Assembly: GCA_947593515.1 (NCBI GenBank) | Contig: CANQDQ010000013.1 | Location: forward strand, 1-60,357 | Direction of reading: 5' to 3' | Origin: an uncultured Bacteroidales bacterium | GTDB lineage: Bacteria > Bacteroidota > Bacteroidia > Bacteroidales > UBA11471 | DNA length: 60,357 nucleotides | Shown: positions 42,106 through 51,829 of the stretch, one piece after another | Numbering within the stretch: the stretch's first letter is position 1 | Layout of the letters: each line of letters begins with the position of its first letter | The notes under the pieces: generated by a model | What the model was told of the DNA's origin: nothing | Database searches by the model: none | What the model saw: the letters and a program-made list of their open reading frames with translations, nothing else | Program-made: the position numbers and the translations under genes

Positions 42106-43431
42106 TTATTTTTTGCTGTCGGGCAGTTTCTGTCCGTTCACCGTAACGTTTTTGATTTTGAATCCGTCGATTAAATCTTTTTTGAGGTCGCCGTTTTTGG
42201 CAGCCGTGATGTCGAGATTCTCGAAAGTGAAATCCGAGAGGAAATAGTCGTCGGAGCTGCTGACGTCGAAGAACACGTTGCAAGCCAACTTGATGTTGCG
42301 CATGGTAACGTTGTTGGAGTAAGAGTAGGGCTTGTCCTGCCGACCTTTGAGGTCGAAAAACTGCGTCCACGGTTTCACGTAGAGGAAACTTTTGGCGTCG
42401 CCCTCGATGTCTTCCACCAAAATGTATTCGTATTTCTGCGGAGTGTCGGGGCGCATTTTGAGCCACAACAGACGGGAGGCGTTGGAGATTTTGCAGCGGC
42501 GCAGCACGATGTTGAGGTCGTGTAGCGACTCGCTGCCGCAGGTGAGGGCGCTGTGGCAGAAGCCGTAAGTACAGTCTTCGATGATGATGTTGTAGTTGCC
42601 GCCGTTGGCAGGGTCGCTGTCGGCGTACGGACCTTTGCCTCCTTTGAGAGCAATGGCGTCGTCATTGACGGAGAGGTAGCAGTTTTTCACCAGCACGTTG
42701 GTGCAGGCATCGATGTCGATGGCATCGGTGCTCGGCGCTTTCACCGGCGCTGCCGGCGAGAAGATGTAGAGCCCGAGCAGCTTCACGTTTTCGCATTTGT
42801 AGAGGTGGGTAGTCCAGAAAGGCGAATTGATGAAGTGCGCCCCTTCGAGCTGCACGTTTTTGCAGTTGGAAATATAGACCAGACGGGGGCGCAGTTCGTC
42901 CATGTTGGTGCATTTGGGAATGACTTTGCGGCGCAGCCAGAACGAAGTCCAGTAGCGCAGCCCGTTGCCGTTGAGCGTGCCGCTGCCCGAAATCGTGAAG
43001 CCGTCGAGCCCGTCGGCATTGACAAGGGCGGCAAAATATTTCAGCGACTGCCCCTCCATGCGGGTATCGACAATGGGGAAGTTGCTGATGTCGTCGCTGC
43101 CTTTCAGCACGGCACCCTCTTCGAGATGCAGGTGCGTACCCTGTTTGAAAAAGAGCGAGCCGCTCAGGAACGTACCGCGCGGGACGACGACGACGCCGCC
43201 TCCGGCAGCTGCCGCCTTGTCGATGACAGCCTGTATCTGTTCGGTCTGTATCACCGTGCTGTCGAGCGTTACGCCGTAGTCGGTGATGCAGTAAGCCGTT
43301 CCTAACTTGGATATATCGACTTTTTCGTTTTGACGGAACCAGTCGGGTATGGGCGTTCCGTCGGGGAATTTCTCTTTGCCCGAAACTTGGAGACAGAGAA
43401 AGAGGGCTGCGAGCAGAAAAATCTGTTTCAT
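42106..43431 (-). CDS. glycoside hydrolase family 28 (polygalacturonase-like)
   Basis: 441 residues with a signal peptide (about 1-18). The right-handed beta-helix of GH28 is evident. Catalytic-position aspartates lie in PSTDAIDID (Asp236 and Asp239 region) and VNDDAIALK (257-258), with CHSALTCGSES and RCKISNASRLLWLKM after them. GH28 enzymes hydrolyse galacturonan or rhamnogalacturonan linkages in pectin. It is likely periplasmic or outer-membrane-exported. No SusC/SusD pair is adjacent, so this is a lone enzyme gene rather than a full utilisation locus. Confidence 0.9.
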   Translation of the reverse strand: MKQIFLLAALFLCLQVSGKEKFPDGTPIPDWFRQNEKVDISKLGTAYCITDYGVTLDSTVIQTEQIQAVIDKAAAAGGGVVVVPRGTFLSGSLFFKQGTHLHLEEGAVLKGSDDISNFPIVDTRMEGQSLKYFAALVNADGLDGFTISGSGTLNGNGLRYWTSFWLRRKVIPKCTNMDELRPRLVYISNCKNVQLEGAHFINSPFWTTHLYKCENVKLLGLYIFSPAAPVKAPSTDAIDIDACTNVLVKNCYLSVNDDAIALKGGKGPYADSDPANGGNYNIIIEDCTYGFCHSALTCGSESLHDLNIVLRRCKISNASRLLWLKMRPDTPQKYEYILVEDIEGDAKSFLYVKPWTQFFDLKGRQDKPYSYSNNVTMRNIKLACNVFFDVSSSDDYFLSDFTFENLDITAAKNGDLKKDLIDGFKIKNVTVNGQKLPDSKK

Positions 43432-43471
43432 GTGAATGGTGTTTTAATGGTATTAACTTTTCATGTACGAA

Positions 43472-43479
43472 CAAAGGTA
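43472..43479 (-). promoter_or_regulatory. -7 box of the GH28 gene
   Basis: Minus-strand TACCTTTG, 40 bp before the ATG, with an ATTG element 20 bp upstream of it. The rest of the 115-bp gap is featureless. Confidence 0.55.
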
Positions 43480-43546
43480 CTGACTTTCGACCGATTATCC
43501 AATTTTTCCGCCGAAAAAATAATCGGGGACTGTCGCCAACCGGCTG

Positions 43547-46087
43547 TCAGTCTTTTGCCGGTACGGGAAGATAGGTTATATCCACCGCATCGAAGTGGGT
43601 GTCGGGCGATACCCTCCCCGATATTGCCAGCCGGTAGTTTTTGTACGCCGGCGCGACGATGCGCATCGGCAGTCTGCCTGTCATATGCCCTTCGACCGTC
43701 GCCCGATAGATGCAGCCGTAACCCTCTTCCGCCCGATTCGATGCCCATAGCGATACGTCGAGGCGTCCGCTGCCCGCAGCGCGCACCATGCAGCGGCGCA
43801 CCCTCTTGGGAACATCGGGAATCACTTTTATGGCACGCGACACCCATGCGATATTCGTTTCCGGAGCCTTTTCCTCTTGACTCAAATCGTAAATGCGCGA
43901 TGCCTCGTCGATGGCGAGCAAGGCGGGATAGAGTGTAAGAAAGCCGCTATAACGGTTTGTGCGCACCGACCATTGGAGCGTGCGAAGGTCGAACACGCGC
44001 ATATAGTCATAATCCGTGTTCAGGAACAAGAGTTCTTTTTCGGTGTAATTGTATCCGACGACGGCATTTTTCACAAATGTTTTGAGGGGTGCTGGGTCGT
44101 CGAATCCCTGACTTAACGGCAGGTCGGGCACGCCCTCGAACGGAGCCGACAGCAGCGAAACTTCGGCGCCCTGCAATGCCATAAGCCCCTGCTCCGACAG
44201 ATAGAGCACGGCATCGTCGATAGATACGATATGTTCGGGCGAGAGCGCCACTTCCCGATTGACGGGGTGCTGGTCGGCATACACCACATCGCCGTTGCCC
44301 TGCTGCAAAGCCCAAATGCCGTCGGAAGTGAAAACGTAGAGCGGAAATTCTCCGTACTGTCCTTGCGAGAGCGCAGCCGTGGCGGCAGCCATGCCGAGTA
44401 TCGTACCCGACGAAATCGTGTAGGTATTCTCTTGCGGGAAACGGAAAGGATTGTATGCCGCCGATACCCGCAGTTTGGCCGGCGAGTATTCTTCCGTGTG
44501 CATTTCCAGCGGCAGCACATCGGATATTTTTGCCGGCTCCAATTCGATGGGCGAGAGGTTGTCTTGTATGTAATATGCCATGTTTTCGCTTGACGAGGCT
44601 TTCAACGGGAGTTCTTTGTAATGGGTGAGTTTTCCGCTGCTGTCGTAGCCGTAAATTCTCATGGCGACGGCACGGCTGTCGGGGTACGAAATGTAAGGCG
44701 ACAAACTGCCGATGTCGGCGGCTGTACGGGTGATTAAATGGCTGAGTCCGGTCGTGCTTTTGAGCGTAACCTGCACGGTGGCTGAAAATATTTCCGGTGA
44801 CGGAATGTCGGTGCCGTGATAGCGGTCTTGCAATATGTCGAACACGGTCGGCGGATAGCCGCTGAAATAACGCACGGTGATGTTCCCCAAATGCAGGCGC
44901 CCGTTGTAAACGTAAGACTCTTTTGCCCGCAGCGAGTGAAGTGAAAAGTTGTCGAGCGGGAAAAGGCGTTGATGCACCAGATTGTCCAGCGAACAGGTGT
45001 AGGAGAGCGCGGTTATTCGATGTTCTTTCGATTTCAGCGTATCGATGTCGATGGAGGCGACTTTGTAAAAAAGCGTCTCGTTCAAGACAGATTCTTTTTG
45101 TTCTTCGGCAGAGAAAGTCGGCAGGGAGAAAACAAGCTGCGACGTACCGTTTTCGTCAGAGAATGCCAAGTTTTCCAACGAGTTTTCTTCCTTGACGACC
45201 GGCAGTTCGCGGGAAAAGAAAATATCCACCCCTTTGACGACATCGCTCCATTCCGATAAATTTATGTTCTGCGGTATGTAGAGTACCTTTTCTCCCGACA
45301 GAGAAAAGGTACCGGAGGAAAATCGGGTGAGGGAATCGTCGTTCGACGCGTAATTGCAGAATATTTTTTTGTTGAACGGCAAAATTTCTTTGGGTGCAGC
45401 CAATACCGGCGGAGAGGGATATATGTAGCTGTCGTCGTACAAACGCAAGGCATAGCGTACAAGTATGGGAAAGGAGATATATCCGGCTTTTAGCAACTTT
45501 TCTTTTGCTCGATGATATGCCCCATATACCGAATTGGTGAAAGCAGTTTTATCGTCCGCCGAGAGTTGGGAAATATCTTTCCCGTTCAACTGTTTGGTCA
45601 AGGTATAGTCGCTCCAGTCTTCCCGCTGCTCTTTTTGTCCTCGCATGCAGAACGATATTTCCGGAAAGTCGGGGTGCGAACCGAGTTTTTTATATTTCCC
45701 TTCGACATAGAGGAAATAGCATATCGAATCGGCAGTGAAAGCAACCAGCGTGTTCCCGACGGATTCGAGGTGTTGCAGGTTTGCCAGCTCGAAACTTGCA
45801 GGTTCCTGCATCGGCGATATGGTGCCGTTTCTTTCCGTCGCTTCGTGATAGAGGTGCGTACCGTCATAGGTGAGATAGTGTTTGTACGATTCGTTTACGT
45901 GGATATATACCGGTTTGCGGGCAGGGTCGGAGGGCGTATACAGCAGTTTCGGACTTCCGACAGGCCGCCATACGCCGTTGTCGCAACGGAGATTGGACAG
46001 GTTGGTGCTTTCGCCGTCGGGCGACAGAGCGGGCGGCAGATTTTGCGATATGCCGGCGATGGATATTCTTTGTTGTAGTTCTTGCAT
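43547..46087 (-). CDS. large phage-like hub/stabilisation protein (P22 gp10-like?)
   Basis: 846 residues without signal peptide or membrane segment. The N-terminus (DGESTNLSNLRCDNGVWRPVGSPKLLY) and many short beta-rich blades resemble phage P22 gp10-type beta-propeller head-closure proteins; one run of blades reads YVFTSDGIWALQQGNGD, DAVLYLSEQGLMALQGAEVSLLS, DYMRVFDLRTLQWSVRT. It is divergent from the portal-like gene at 46292, which strengthens the phage reading. No capsid, terminase or tail genes are present. The reading frame is intact over 2.5 kb, so it is probably maintained. The assignment is by pattern only. Confidence 0.6.
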   Translation of the reverse strand: MQELQQRISIAGISQNLPPALSPDGESTNLSNLRCDNGVWRPVGSPKLLYTPSDPARKPVYIHVNESYKHYLTYDGTHLYHEATERNGTISPMQEPASFELANLQHLESVGNTLVAFTADSICYFLYVEGKYKKLGSHPDFPEISFCMRGQKEQREDWSDYTLTKQLNGKDISQLSADDKTAFTNSVYGAYHRAKEKLLKAGYISFPILVRYALRLYDDSYIYPSPPVLAAPKEILPFNKKIFCNYASNDDSLTRFSSGTFSLSGEKVLYIPQNINLSEWSDVVKGVDIFFSRELPVVKEENSLENLAFSDENGTSQLVFSLPTFSAEEQKESVLNETLFYKVASIDIDTLKSKEHRITALSYTCSLDNLVHQRLFPLDNFSLHSLRAKESYVYNGRLHLGNITVRYFSGYPPTVFDILQDRYHGTDIPSPEIFSATVQVTLKSTTGLSHLITRTAADIGSLSPYISYPDSRAVAMRIYGYDSSGKLTHYKELPLKASSSENMAYYIQDNLSPIELEPAKISDVLPLEMHTEEYSPAKLRVSAAYNPFRFPQENTYTISSGTILGMAAATAALSQGQYGEFPLYVFTSDGIWALQQGNGDVVYADQHPVNREVALSPEHIVSIDDAVLYLSEQGLMALQGAEVSLLSAPFEGVPDLPLSQGFDDPAPLKTFVKNAVVGYNYTEKELLFLNTDYDYMRVFDLRTLQWSVRTNRYSGFLTLYPALLAIDEASRIYDLSQEEKAPETNIAWVSRAIKVIPDVPKRVRRCMVRAAGSGRLDVSLWASNRAEEGYGCIYRATVEGHMTGRLPMRIVAPAYKNYRLAISGRVSPDTHFDAVDITYLPVPAKD

Positions 46088-46117
46088 ATAGTTCGGTTTT
46101 TAGAAATTTGATTGACG

Positions 46118-46125
46118 CAAATGTA
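46118..46125 (-). promoter_or_regulatory. -7 box of the hub-like gene
   Basis: Minus-strand TACATTTG, 30 bp before the ATG at 46087. The gap 46126-46291 has no clear plus-strand box for the portal-like gene. Confidence 0.5.
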
Positions 46126-46291
46126 GGCGGCGCACATGCGCCCTGTATGCGAAATTTATCAAATGGAAAGCCGATGCGTCTCTTTTTATAAATTCCGCAA
46201 AGAAGACATGACGGCTTCTTGTTTATTTGCCAAACGAAACGGAACGGGAAAATCCTGTTCGTCCTTATACTTAAAAATAGAAGAAACAGTT

Positions 46292-48187
46292 ATGAAACAA
46301 ACCGATTATCGCGTTTTCGACCATCGACCGGAGCCGTCGCGGGAGCGGAAGAAAACCGAAGAAGAAAAACAAGCCTCCCTCGAAGTGTTGTGGCAAGCCA
46401 AACGGGCGTGGGACAACCTCGACAACTACCGCAAACGCCGCAGCCGCAGCCGCGACTACACGTTCGGCAACCAGTGGGGCGATATGATTACCCTGCCCGA
46501 CGGTCGCCGCATGAGCGAAGAATCCTATTTGAAAGAACAGGGCAAAGTGCCCCTCAAAAACAACCTGATACGGAAACTGGTGAAAAACGTCGTCGGACAG
46601 TTCCGGTCGGTGCAGACACAGCCGGTGTGCCTCTCCCGCGATCGCAAGGAACAGGCATTGAGCGAGCTGTTGAGCAGCGTGCTGCAATATGTGCACCAGC
46701 ATAACCACCTTTGGGAACTCGACAGCCGCTCGCTCGAAGAATTTCTTATTTCGGGCAGCTGCTTTCACAAAATCAGCTATGGAAACCGTCGCGGGAAAAA
46801 CGACGTGTGGATAGATGAAGTAAATCCCAACCGCATATTTTTCAACCGCATGGAGGACGTCCGGCAGTGGGACTGTACGCTTATCGGCGAACTGCACGAT
46901 ATACCGGTCGCCAAGGTGCTGGCGAATTTCGCCGGCGGCTCCCGCGCCCGTGCCGCCGAGCTGCGCGAAATTTACTGCCATGCTACGGAAGATGCGCTGC
47001 GCGAGACCTACGAAAATTTGTCGAGCGAGCCGCTCGACAATCTCGAATTTTTCCTGCCCGCCGACAAACACCTGTGTCGCGTCATCGAAGTGTGGCGCCT
47101 CGAAAACAAGGAGCAGTTGAAATGCCACGACACACTTACAGGCGAATACTATCAGGAAGATGTCGCCCGCATGGACGAAATCGACGCCGAGAACCGCCGG
47201 CGCATCGCCGAAGCCCGCAAACACGGCGACGAAAGCGAAGCCCGGCTTATCCATGCCGAATGGTTTGTCGACAGGTATTGGCATTACCGATTCTTTACGC
47301 CTTACGGGGAGGTGTTGGCGGAGGGCAGGTCGCCCTACTGGCACGGGGAACACCCGTATGCTTTCAAGCTCTATCCGCTCATCGACGGCGAGATACATTC
47401 GTTTGTCGAAGACGTCATCGACCAGCAGCGATACATCAACCGCCTCATTACGCTCGTTGATTTCATCATGGGGTCGAGTGCGAAAGGCGTACTGCTTTTC
47501 CCCGAAAACCAGATTCCCGACGGCATGTCTATCGAGGATATTGCCGAAGAGTGGACGCGCTACAACGGCGTGATTCTGTTCAAGCCCAAAGCCGGCGAAG
47601 CCCTTCCGCAGCAAATCGCCATCAACTCGACCAACATCGGTGCCTACGAGCTGTTGAGCTTGCAGATGGAGCTGCTCGACAATATATCGGGCGTACACGG
47701 CGCCATGCAGGGACAGCTGCCGCAGCCCGGCACCGCCGCCGCGCTGTATAACCAGCAGGTACAGAATGCCGAAACCAATCTGGTGGATTTGTTCGAATCG
47801 TTCAAGTGCTTCCGAGAAAGCCGCGATACCAAAGTGCTGAAAACCTTGCAGCAATATTACGACCGGACGCGATATGCCGACATTGCAGGCGATAAAATTG
47901 AGAAATACGATGCGTTCTCGCCGGAGGAGGTGCGCAATGCCGAGTTAGATGTCGTAGTGACGGAATCGAGTTCGTCACCGGCATTCCGCTCGTCGTCGAA
48001 TGCCCTGTTGATGGAGCTTTTCCGCATGGGGCAGATTTCACTCGAAATGCTGCTCGAAAACGGCTCGTTTCCCTTCTCCGACCGTTTGCTGCAAAGCCTC
48101 GAAAAGCAAAAACAAGAGTTGGCGACAGTCGCAGCGGCGACAGGTGCGCTGCCGCCGGCTGCCGCACCGGAAGCGCAACTTTTCTGA
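46292..48187 (+). CDS. phage portal-like protein (P22 type)
   Basis: 631 residues from the ATG at 46292, which follows AGAAGAAA. The pattern of P22-like portals is visible: YRKRRSRSRDYTFGNQWGD, PLKNNLIRKLVKNVVGQFRS, SLEEFLISGSCFHKISYG, then VNPNRIFFNRMEDVRQWDC. Next come GEIHSFVEDVIDQQRYINRLITLVDFIMGSS, NISGVHGAMQGQLPQPGTAAALYNQQVQNAE and a helical C-terminus. Portals form the 12-mer DNA gate of tailed phages. Here the gene stands without terminase or capsid genes, beside a hub-like gene and ordinary chromosomal genes. A palindrome terminates it. Confidence 0.75.
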   Translation: MKQTDYRVFDHRPEPSRERKKTEEEKQASLEVLWQAKRAWDNLDNYRKRRSRSRDYTFGNQWGDMITLPDGRRMSEESYLKEQGKVPLKNNLIRKLVKNVVGQFRSVQTQPVCLSRDRKEQALSELLSSVLQYVHQHNHLWELDSRSLEEFLISGSCFHKISYGNRRGKNDVWIDEVNPNRIFFNRMEDVRQWDCTLIGELHDIPVAKVLANFAGGSRARAAELREIYCHATEDALRETYENLSSEPLDNLEFFLPADKHLCRVIEVWRLENKEQLKCHDTLTGEYYQEDVARMDEIDAENRRRIAEARKHGDESEARLIHAEWFVDRYWHYRFFTPYGEVLAEGRSPYWHGEHPYAFKLYPLIDGEIHSFVEDVIDQQRYINRLITLVDFIMGSSAKGVLLFPENQIPDGMSIEDIAEEWTRYNGVILFKPKAGEALPQQIAINSTNIGAYELLSLQMELLDNISGVHGAMQGQLPQPGTAAALYNQQVQNAETNLVDLFESFKCFRESRDTKVLKTLQQYYDRTRYADIAGDKIEKYDAFSPEEVRNAELDVVVTESSSSPAFRSSSNALLMELFRMGQISLEMLLENGSFPFSDRLLQSLEKQKQELATVAAATGALPPAAAPEAQLF

Positions 48188-48194
48188 AAACGTA

Positions 48195-48238
48195 AAGCAA
48201 AACCGTCGAGACATTCGAATGTCTCGACGGTTTTGCTT
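48195..48238. terminator. 44-bp perfect palindrome, bidirectional terminator
   Basis: A perfect inverted repeat with 22-bp arms and no spacer (centre TTCGAA), bounded by A-rich and T-rich ends. It separates the convergent portal-like and rubrerythrin genes and would stop both transcripts. Confidence 0.85.
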
Positions 48239-48260
48239 GTAAAAAATTAGAAGAACATTA

Positions 48261-48836
48261 TCAATAGTTGTCGCGCTGCGGCTCGAAGTAGGCTTTCGGG
48301 TAGAGGCAGGCGGGACATTTGTCGGGCGGGTTCAGACCCTCGTGTACGTACCCGCAGTTACGGCATTGCCAACGGATAGGCGTGTCGCGACGAAACACTT
48401 CGTGTTCCTCGAAACGAGAGAGCAGCCGGCGGTAGCGCCACTCGTGAAACTCTTCGACGCGGGCTATCATGCGGAACGCCGCGGCGACATCTTTGAAACC
48501 CTCGTCGAGGGCGGTGTTCGAAAAATTGTTGTATAAGTCCGACCATTCGAGCCGCTCGCCTTCGGCGGCTTCGAGCAGGTTTTCCGCCGTGGTGCCGATG
48601 CGCCCGGCGGGATATTCGGCACTGATGAGTGTCAGGTCGCCTTCGGTGAGGAAGTCGAAAAAGCGGCGGGCGTGCGCCAATTCCTGCTCGGCAGTCTCGG
48701 CAAAGACGGCAGCCACCTGTTCGTACCCTTCTTTCTTCGCCGTCAAGGCGAAAAAGGTGTATCGGTTGCGGGCTTGCGATTCTCCGGCAAAGGCTTTGAG
48801 CAGATTTTGTTCGGTGAGAGATTCTTTTATTTTCAT
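48261..48836 (-). CDS. rbr: rubrerythrin
   Basis: 191 residues. The N-terminal ferritin-like di-iron domain (GESQARNRYTFFA, TAEQELAHARRFF, GERLEWSDLYNNFSNTALDEGF, IARVEEFHEWRYRRLL) is followed by a C-terminal rubredoxin-like domain (CRNCGYVHEG and CPACLYP). It reduces hydrogen peroxide in the cytosol of anaerobes. Length and order are normal. It is monocistronic. Confidence 0.94.
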   Translation of the reverse strand: MKIKESLTEQNLLKAFAGESQARNRYTFFALTAKKEGYEQVAAVFAETAEQELAHARRFFDFLTEGDLTLISAEYPAGRIGTTAENLLEAAEGERLEWSDLYNNFSNTALDEGFKDVAAAFRMIARVEEFHEWRYRRLLSRFEEHEVFRRDTPIRWQCRNCGYVHEGLNPPDKCPACLYPKAYFEPQRDNY

Positions 48837-49062
48837 AACGACGGATTTGGAATGACGTTCGGTAGAAAAACATTTTGCGGAAAAGAAAGTTCATTCCGCG
48901 CGGAAGAAAAAAATGTTGTTAAAAAACGTGAATAAAAGTACGCATTTCCGTTTATTATTTGTTCTTTTGCAAGAAATTGCGGGTATAATAGACTTTTATT
49001 TCGGTAAAGGCAATATTTCGCCCTTGCTAAGAGAGGGTTACAAGATAGAAAGCAGAACGACG

Positions 49063-49944
49063 ATGACGAAAACGAGACGGAAAAAACACAGTTCTTTTTT
49101 AGGAGCGCGCCTGACTTCGACCGTAAGTACGGCGCTGGTTCTTTTTCTCTTGGGAATCATTGCTTTATTAGGCATAACGGCAAAGCGGCTATCGGTATAT
49201 GTGCGTGAAAATATGGGCTTTACCGTAGTCCTCGATGAAAATACATCTGACTCTCAAATAAAAGCGCTGCAAAAACGTCTTACCGCAGCTCCGTACGCTC
49301 GAAAAGTGGAATATATATCGAAAAAAGATGCTTTGCGCGAGTTGTCTATGGAAATCGGAGAAAATCCGGAAGATTTGCTGGGGTACAACCCGTTGCGTCC
49401 TTCGTTCGAGGTAAAGCTCAACAGCGAGTATGCCAATGCCTCCAAGCTGCCGGAGATAGAACGGACACTGACCAAAGCCTATCCTTATATCCGCAAAGTT
49501 TCTTATCAAAAAGATTTGATAAAACTCGTGAACGAGAATATGCGGCTCATCGGGTTGGTGTTGTTGGGCATTGCGGTGGTGATGACCGTCATATCAATTG
49601 TGCTTATTGGCAATACGGTAAGTCTGGTCGCTTACTCCAAACGCTTCCTGCTGAATACGATGATGCTGGTGGGTGCGAAAAATTCGTTTATCCGGCGCCC
49701 GTTCGTGCGTTCGCACGTAGCAAACGGCATCATGGGCGCTATCATTGCCAACGTATTGCTGGCAGCGATGTTATATTATCTGAGCCGCGATATGTCGGGA
49801 CTTGCCGCGTTGCTCGACAAAAAAATGCTGGTGGAGGTAGCTGTCGGCATATTGGCGGCGGGTATCGTATTTTCGTATGTCGCCGCCCGCGTGGCGATTG
49901 CACGCTACCTGCGCATGGACAGAAACAAGTTGTATTATATGTAA
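49063..49944 (+). CDS. ftsX: cell division protein FtsX
   Basis: 293 residues from the ATG at 49063, preceded by AGAAAGCAGAACGACG; a longer reading from 48913 has no membrane logic. TM1 is at about 25-45, an extracellular loop follows (FTVVLDENTSDSQIKALQKRL, KVEYISKKDALRELSMEIG), and TM2-4 are in the C-terminal half (LIGLVLLGIAVVMTVISIVLIG). FtsX pairs with the ATPase FtsE to control cell-wall hydrolases at division; ftsE is not in this window. It leads ftsX-DUF3098-uppP-truB-queA-folK. Confidence 0.92.
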   Translation: MTKTRRKKHSSFLGARLTSTVSTALVLFLLGIIALLGITAKRLSVYVRENMGFTVVLDENTSDSQIKALQKRLTAAPYARKVEYISKKDALRELSMEIGENPEDLLGYNPLRPSFEVKLNSEYANASKLPEIERTLTKAYPYIRKVSYQKDLIKLVNENMRLIGLVLLGIAVVMTVISIVLIGNTVSLVAYSKRFLLNTMMLVGAKNSFIRRPFVRSHVANGIMGAIIANVLLAAMLYYLSRDMSGLAALLDKKMLVEVAVGILAAGIVFSYVAARVAIARYLRMDRNKLYYM

Positions 49945-49948
49945 TGCT

Positions 49949-50254
49949 ATGATAAAAAAATCTGAAAAAACTATTTCTCGTAAGCCCGTTCAGGAAACGG
50001 AGAGCACCGATTTGCGCGCCTTTGCCTTGGGAAAACGTAATTTGCTGTTTATTGCGATTGCATTTGTCGCCATTATTTTAGGGTTTGCCCTTATGGCGGG
50101 AGAGGGCTCGACGCCCGAACATTTCAATCCCGATATATTCAGTTTTCGCCGCATAGTCGTGGCGCCGTTCATCACCTTTGCGGGATACGTGTTCATGGTG
50201 TTCGCCATTTTGTATAAACCGAAGAAAGAAGATTCAAATACCGATAGAGAATGA
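49949..50254 (+). CDS. DUF3098 membrane protein
   Basis: 101 residues from the ATG at 49949, 4 bp after ftsX. Two membrane segments ([20 protein letters not shown] and [20 protein letters not shown]) flank the short loop [16 protein letters not shown] typical of DUF3098. It is conserved between ftsX and uppP in Bacteroidota; function unknown. Its stop overlaps the uppP start (ATGA). Confidence 0.85.
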   Translation: MIKKSEKTISRKPVQETESTDLRAFALGKRNLLFIAIAFVAIILGFALMAGEGSTPEHFNPDIFSFRRIVVAPFITFAGYVFMVFAILYKPKKEDSNTDRE

Positions 50255-51048
50255 CGTGGCTCGATGCTTTGTGGCTGGGACTCATACAGGGTCTTACCGA
50301 ATACCTGCCCGTGAGCAGCAGCGGGCATCTCGAAATTGCGAACACGCTGCTGGGCATAAAGGGAAGCGACAATCTGGTGTTTGCCGTGCTGGTACATGCT
50401 GCGACGGTGTGCAGTACGCTGGTCGTACTGCGGAAAGAAATCGCCGGACTGTTCTGCGGGCTTTTCCGCTTCCGTTGGAATGAAGAAACGCAGTATGTCG
50501 CCAAGATACTCCTTTCGATGATACCGGTAGGCATCGTCGGGGTATTCTTCAAAGATACGGTCGAGAGCTTTTTCGGGAACGGCTTGCTCGTGGTGGGCAT
50601 CATGCTCTTGGTTACGGCGCTGCTGCTGACATTTGCCTATCGCGCCAAACCCCGCAAAAAAGATTCCATTTCATACCGCGATGCTTTCGTCATCGGTCTG
50701 GCGCAGGCTTGTGCGGTGCTGCCGGGCTTGTCGCGGTCGGGCACGACGATTGCCACGGGACTTTTGTTAGGCGACAAGAAAGAACAGATAGCCCGTTTCT
50801 CGTTTCTGATGGTGATTATCCCCATTCTGGGCGAGGCATTTCTCGATTTGGTGGGCGGAGAGTTTTCGCCGGCGGAGTCGGGGCTCTCGGTTACGGCGAT
50901 GCTCGTAGGCTTTTTGGCGGCATTCGTGTCGGGCTGCGCGGCTTGCAAATGGATGCTTAAACTGGTGCAAAACGGACGGCTCGTGTGGTTTGCACTCTAT
51001 TGTGCATTGATGGCGGTATTCTGCATCGTCCATGCCTTGACGGCATAA
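50251..51048 (+). CDS. uppP: undecaprenyl-diphosphate phosphatase
   Basis: A 265-residue polytopic BacA/UppP family protein. The conserved active-site segments are [20 protein letters not shown] (about 10-29) and [18 protein letters not shown] (about 155-172). It dephosphorylates C55-PP to recycle the cell-wall lipid carrier made by UppS. It overlaps DUF3098 by 4 bp. Confidence 0.95.
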   Translation: MTWLDALWLGLIQGLTEYLPVSSSGHLEIANTLLGIKGSDNLVFAVLVHAATVCSTLVVLRKEIAGLFCGLFRFRWNEETQYVAKILLSMIPVGIVGVFFKDTVESFFGNGLLVVGIMLLVTALLLTFAYRAKPRKKDSISYRDAFVIGLAQACAVLPGLSRSGTTIATGLLLGDKKEQIARFSFLMVIIPILGEAFLDLVGGEFSPAESGLSVTAMLVGFLAAFVSGCAACKWMLKLVQNGRLVWFALYCALMAVFCIVHALTA

Positions 51049-51096
51049 CGATTTTTCCGTTTTCGGACGGAAGAGATATATCGGAAAAAGATAGAG

Positions 51097-51816
51097 ATGG
51101 ATTTTCAAGAAGGAGAGATTTTGTATTTCGACAAGCCGCTGCACTGGACGTCGTTCAAGCTGGTGAAGACGCTGCGCAACACGCTGACGCGGACTTTGGG
51201 CGTAAAAAAGCTCAAAGTGGGACACGCCGGCACGCTCGACCCGTTGGCTTCGGGCGTTATGATTGTCTGCACGGGCAAGGCAACGAAACTTATCGAATCC
51301 TTTCAATATCAGACCAAAGAATATATCGCGACGCTGCGGCTGGGAGCGACCACGCCGTCGTTCGACCTCGAAACCGAAATCGACGCCACCTATCCGACCG
51401 ACCACATCACCCGCGCCCGAATCGAAGAAGTGCTGCTCCGTTTCGTGGGCGCCATACAGCAGGTGCCACCCTCGTTTTCGGCTTGCAAAATCGGCGGCAA
51501 GCGGGCATACCACATGGCGCGGAAGGGTTTGGACGTGGAACTGAAACCGAAAGAACTCGTCATCGACGAAATAGAGCTGCTCGATTTTGCCGACAACACG
51601 TTGCGCATACGGGTCGTATGCAGTAAAGGAACATACATTCGGGCATTGGCGCGCGACATCGGCGCGGCGTTGGAAAGCGGCGCGCATCTGACGGAACTGG
51701 TGCGTACGCGGGTGGGCGATGCCACGCTCGACCGCTGTCTCTCCGTCGAGGAGATTCCGACCATTGCGGCGCAGGGCATTCCCTATGTGAAGAAAGAGGA
51801 AGAATTAAAAAATTAA
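51097..51816 (+). CDS. truB: tRNA pseudouridine(55) synthase
   Basis: 239 residues. The catalytic Asp lies in [12 protein letters not shown] (Asp48), with [17 protein letters not shown] and [14 protein letters not shown] downstream. It makes psi55 in the T-arm of tRNAs. It is followed 13 bp later by queA, so two tRNA-modification genes are adjacent. Confidence 0.95.
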   Translation: MDFQEGEILYFDKPLHWTSFKLVKTLRNTLTRTLGVKKLKVGHAGTLDPLASGVMIVCTGKATKLIESFQYQTKEYIATLRLGATTPSFDLETEIDATYPTDHITRARIEEVLLRFVGAIQQVPPSFSACKIGGKRAYHMARKGLDVELKPKELVIDEIELLDFADNTLRIRVVCSKGTYIRALARDIGAALESGAHLTELVRTRVGDATLDRCLSVEEIPTIAAQGIPYVKKEEELKN

Positions 51817-51829
51817 AACGACATACGAA

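Noticed and set aside
46271..47854. 527-codon open frame opposite the portal-like gene
   Set aside because: Antisense shadow; the plus-strand frame has clear portal-like segments.
43547..48187. complete prophage
   Set aside because: No terminase, major capsid, tail, lysis or integrase genes are found on either side; flanks are GH28 and rubrerythrin.
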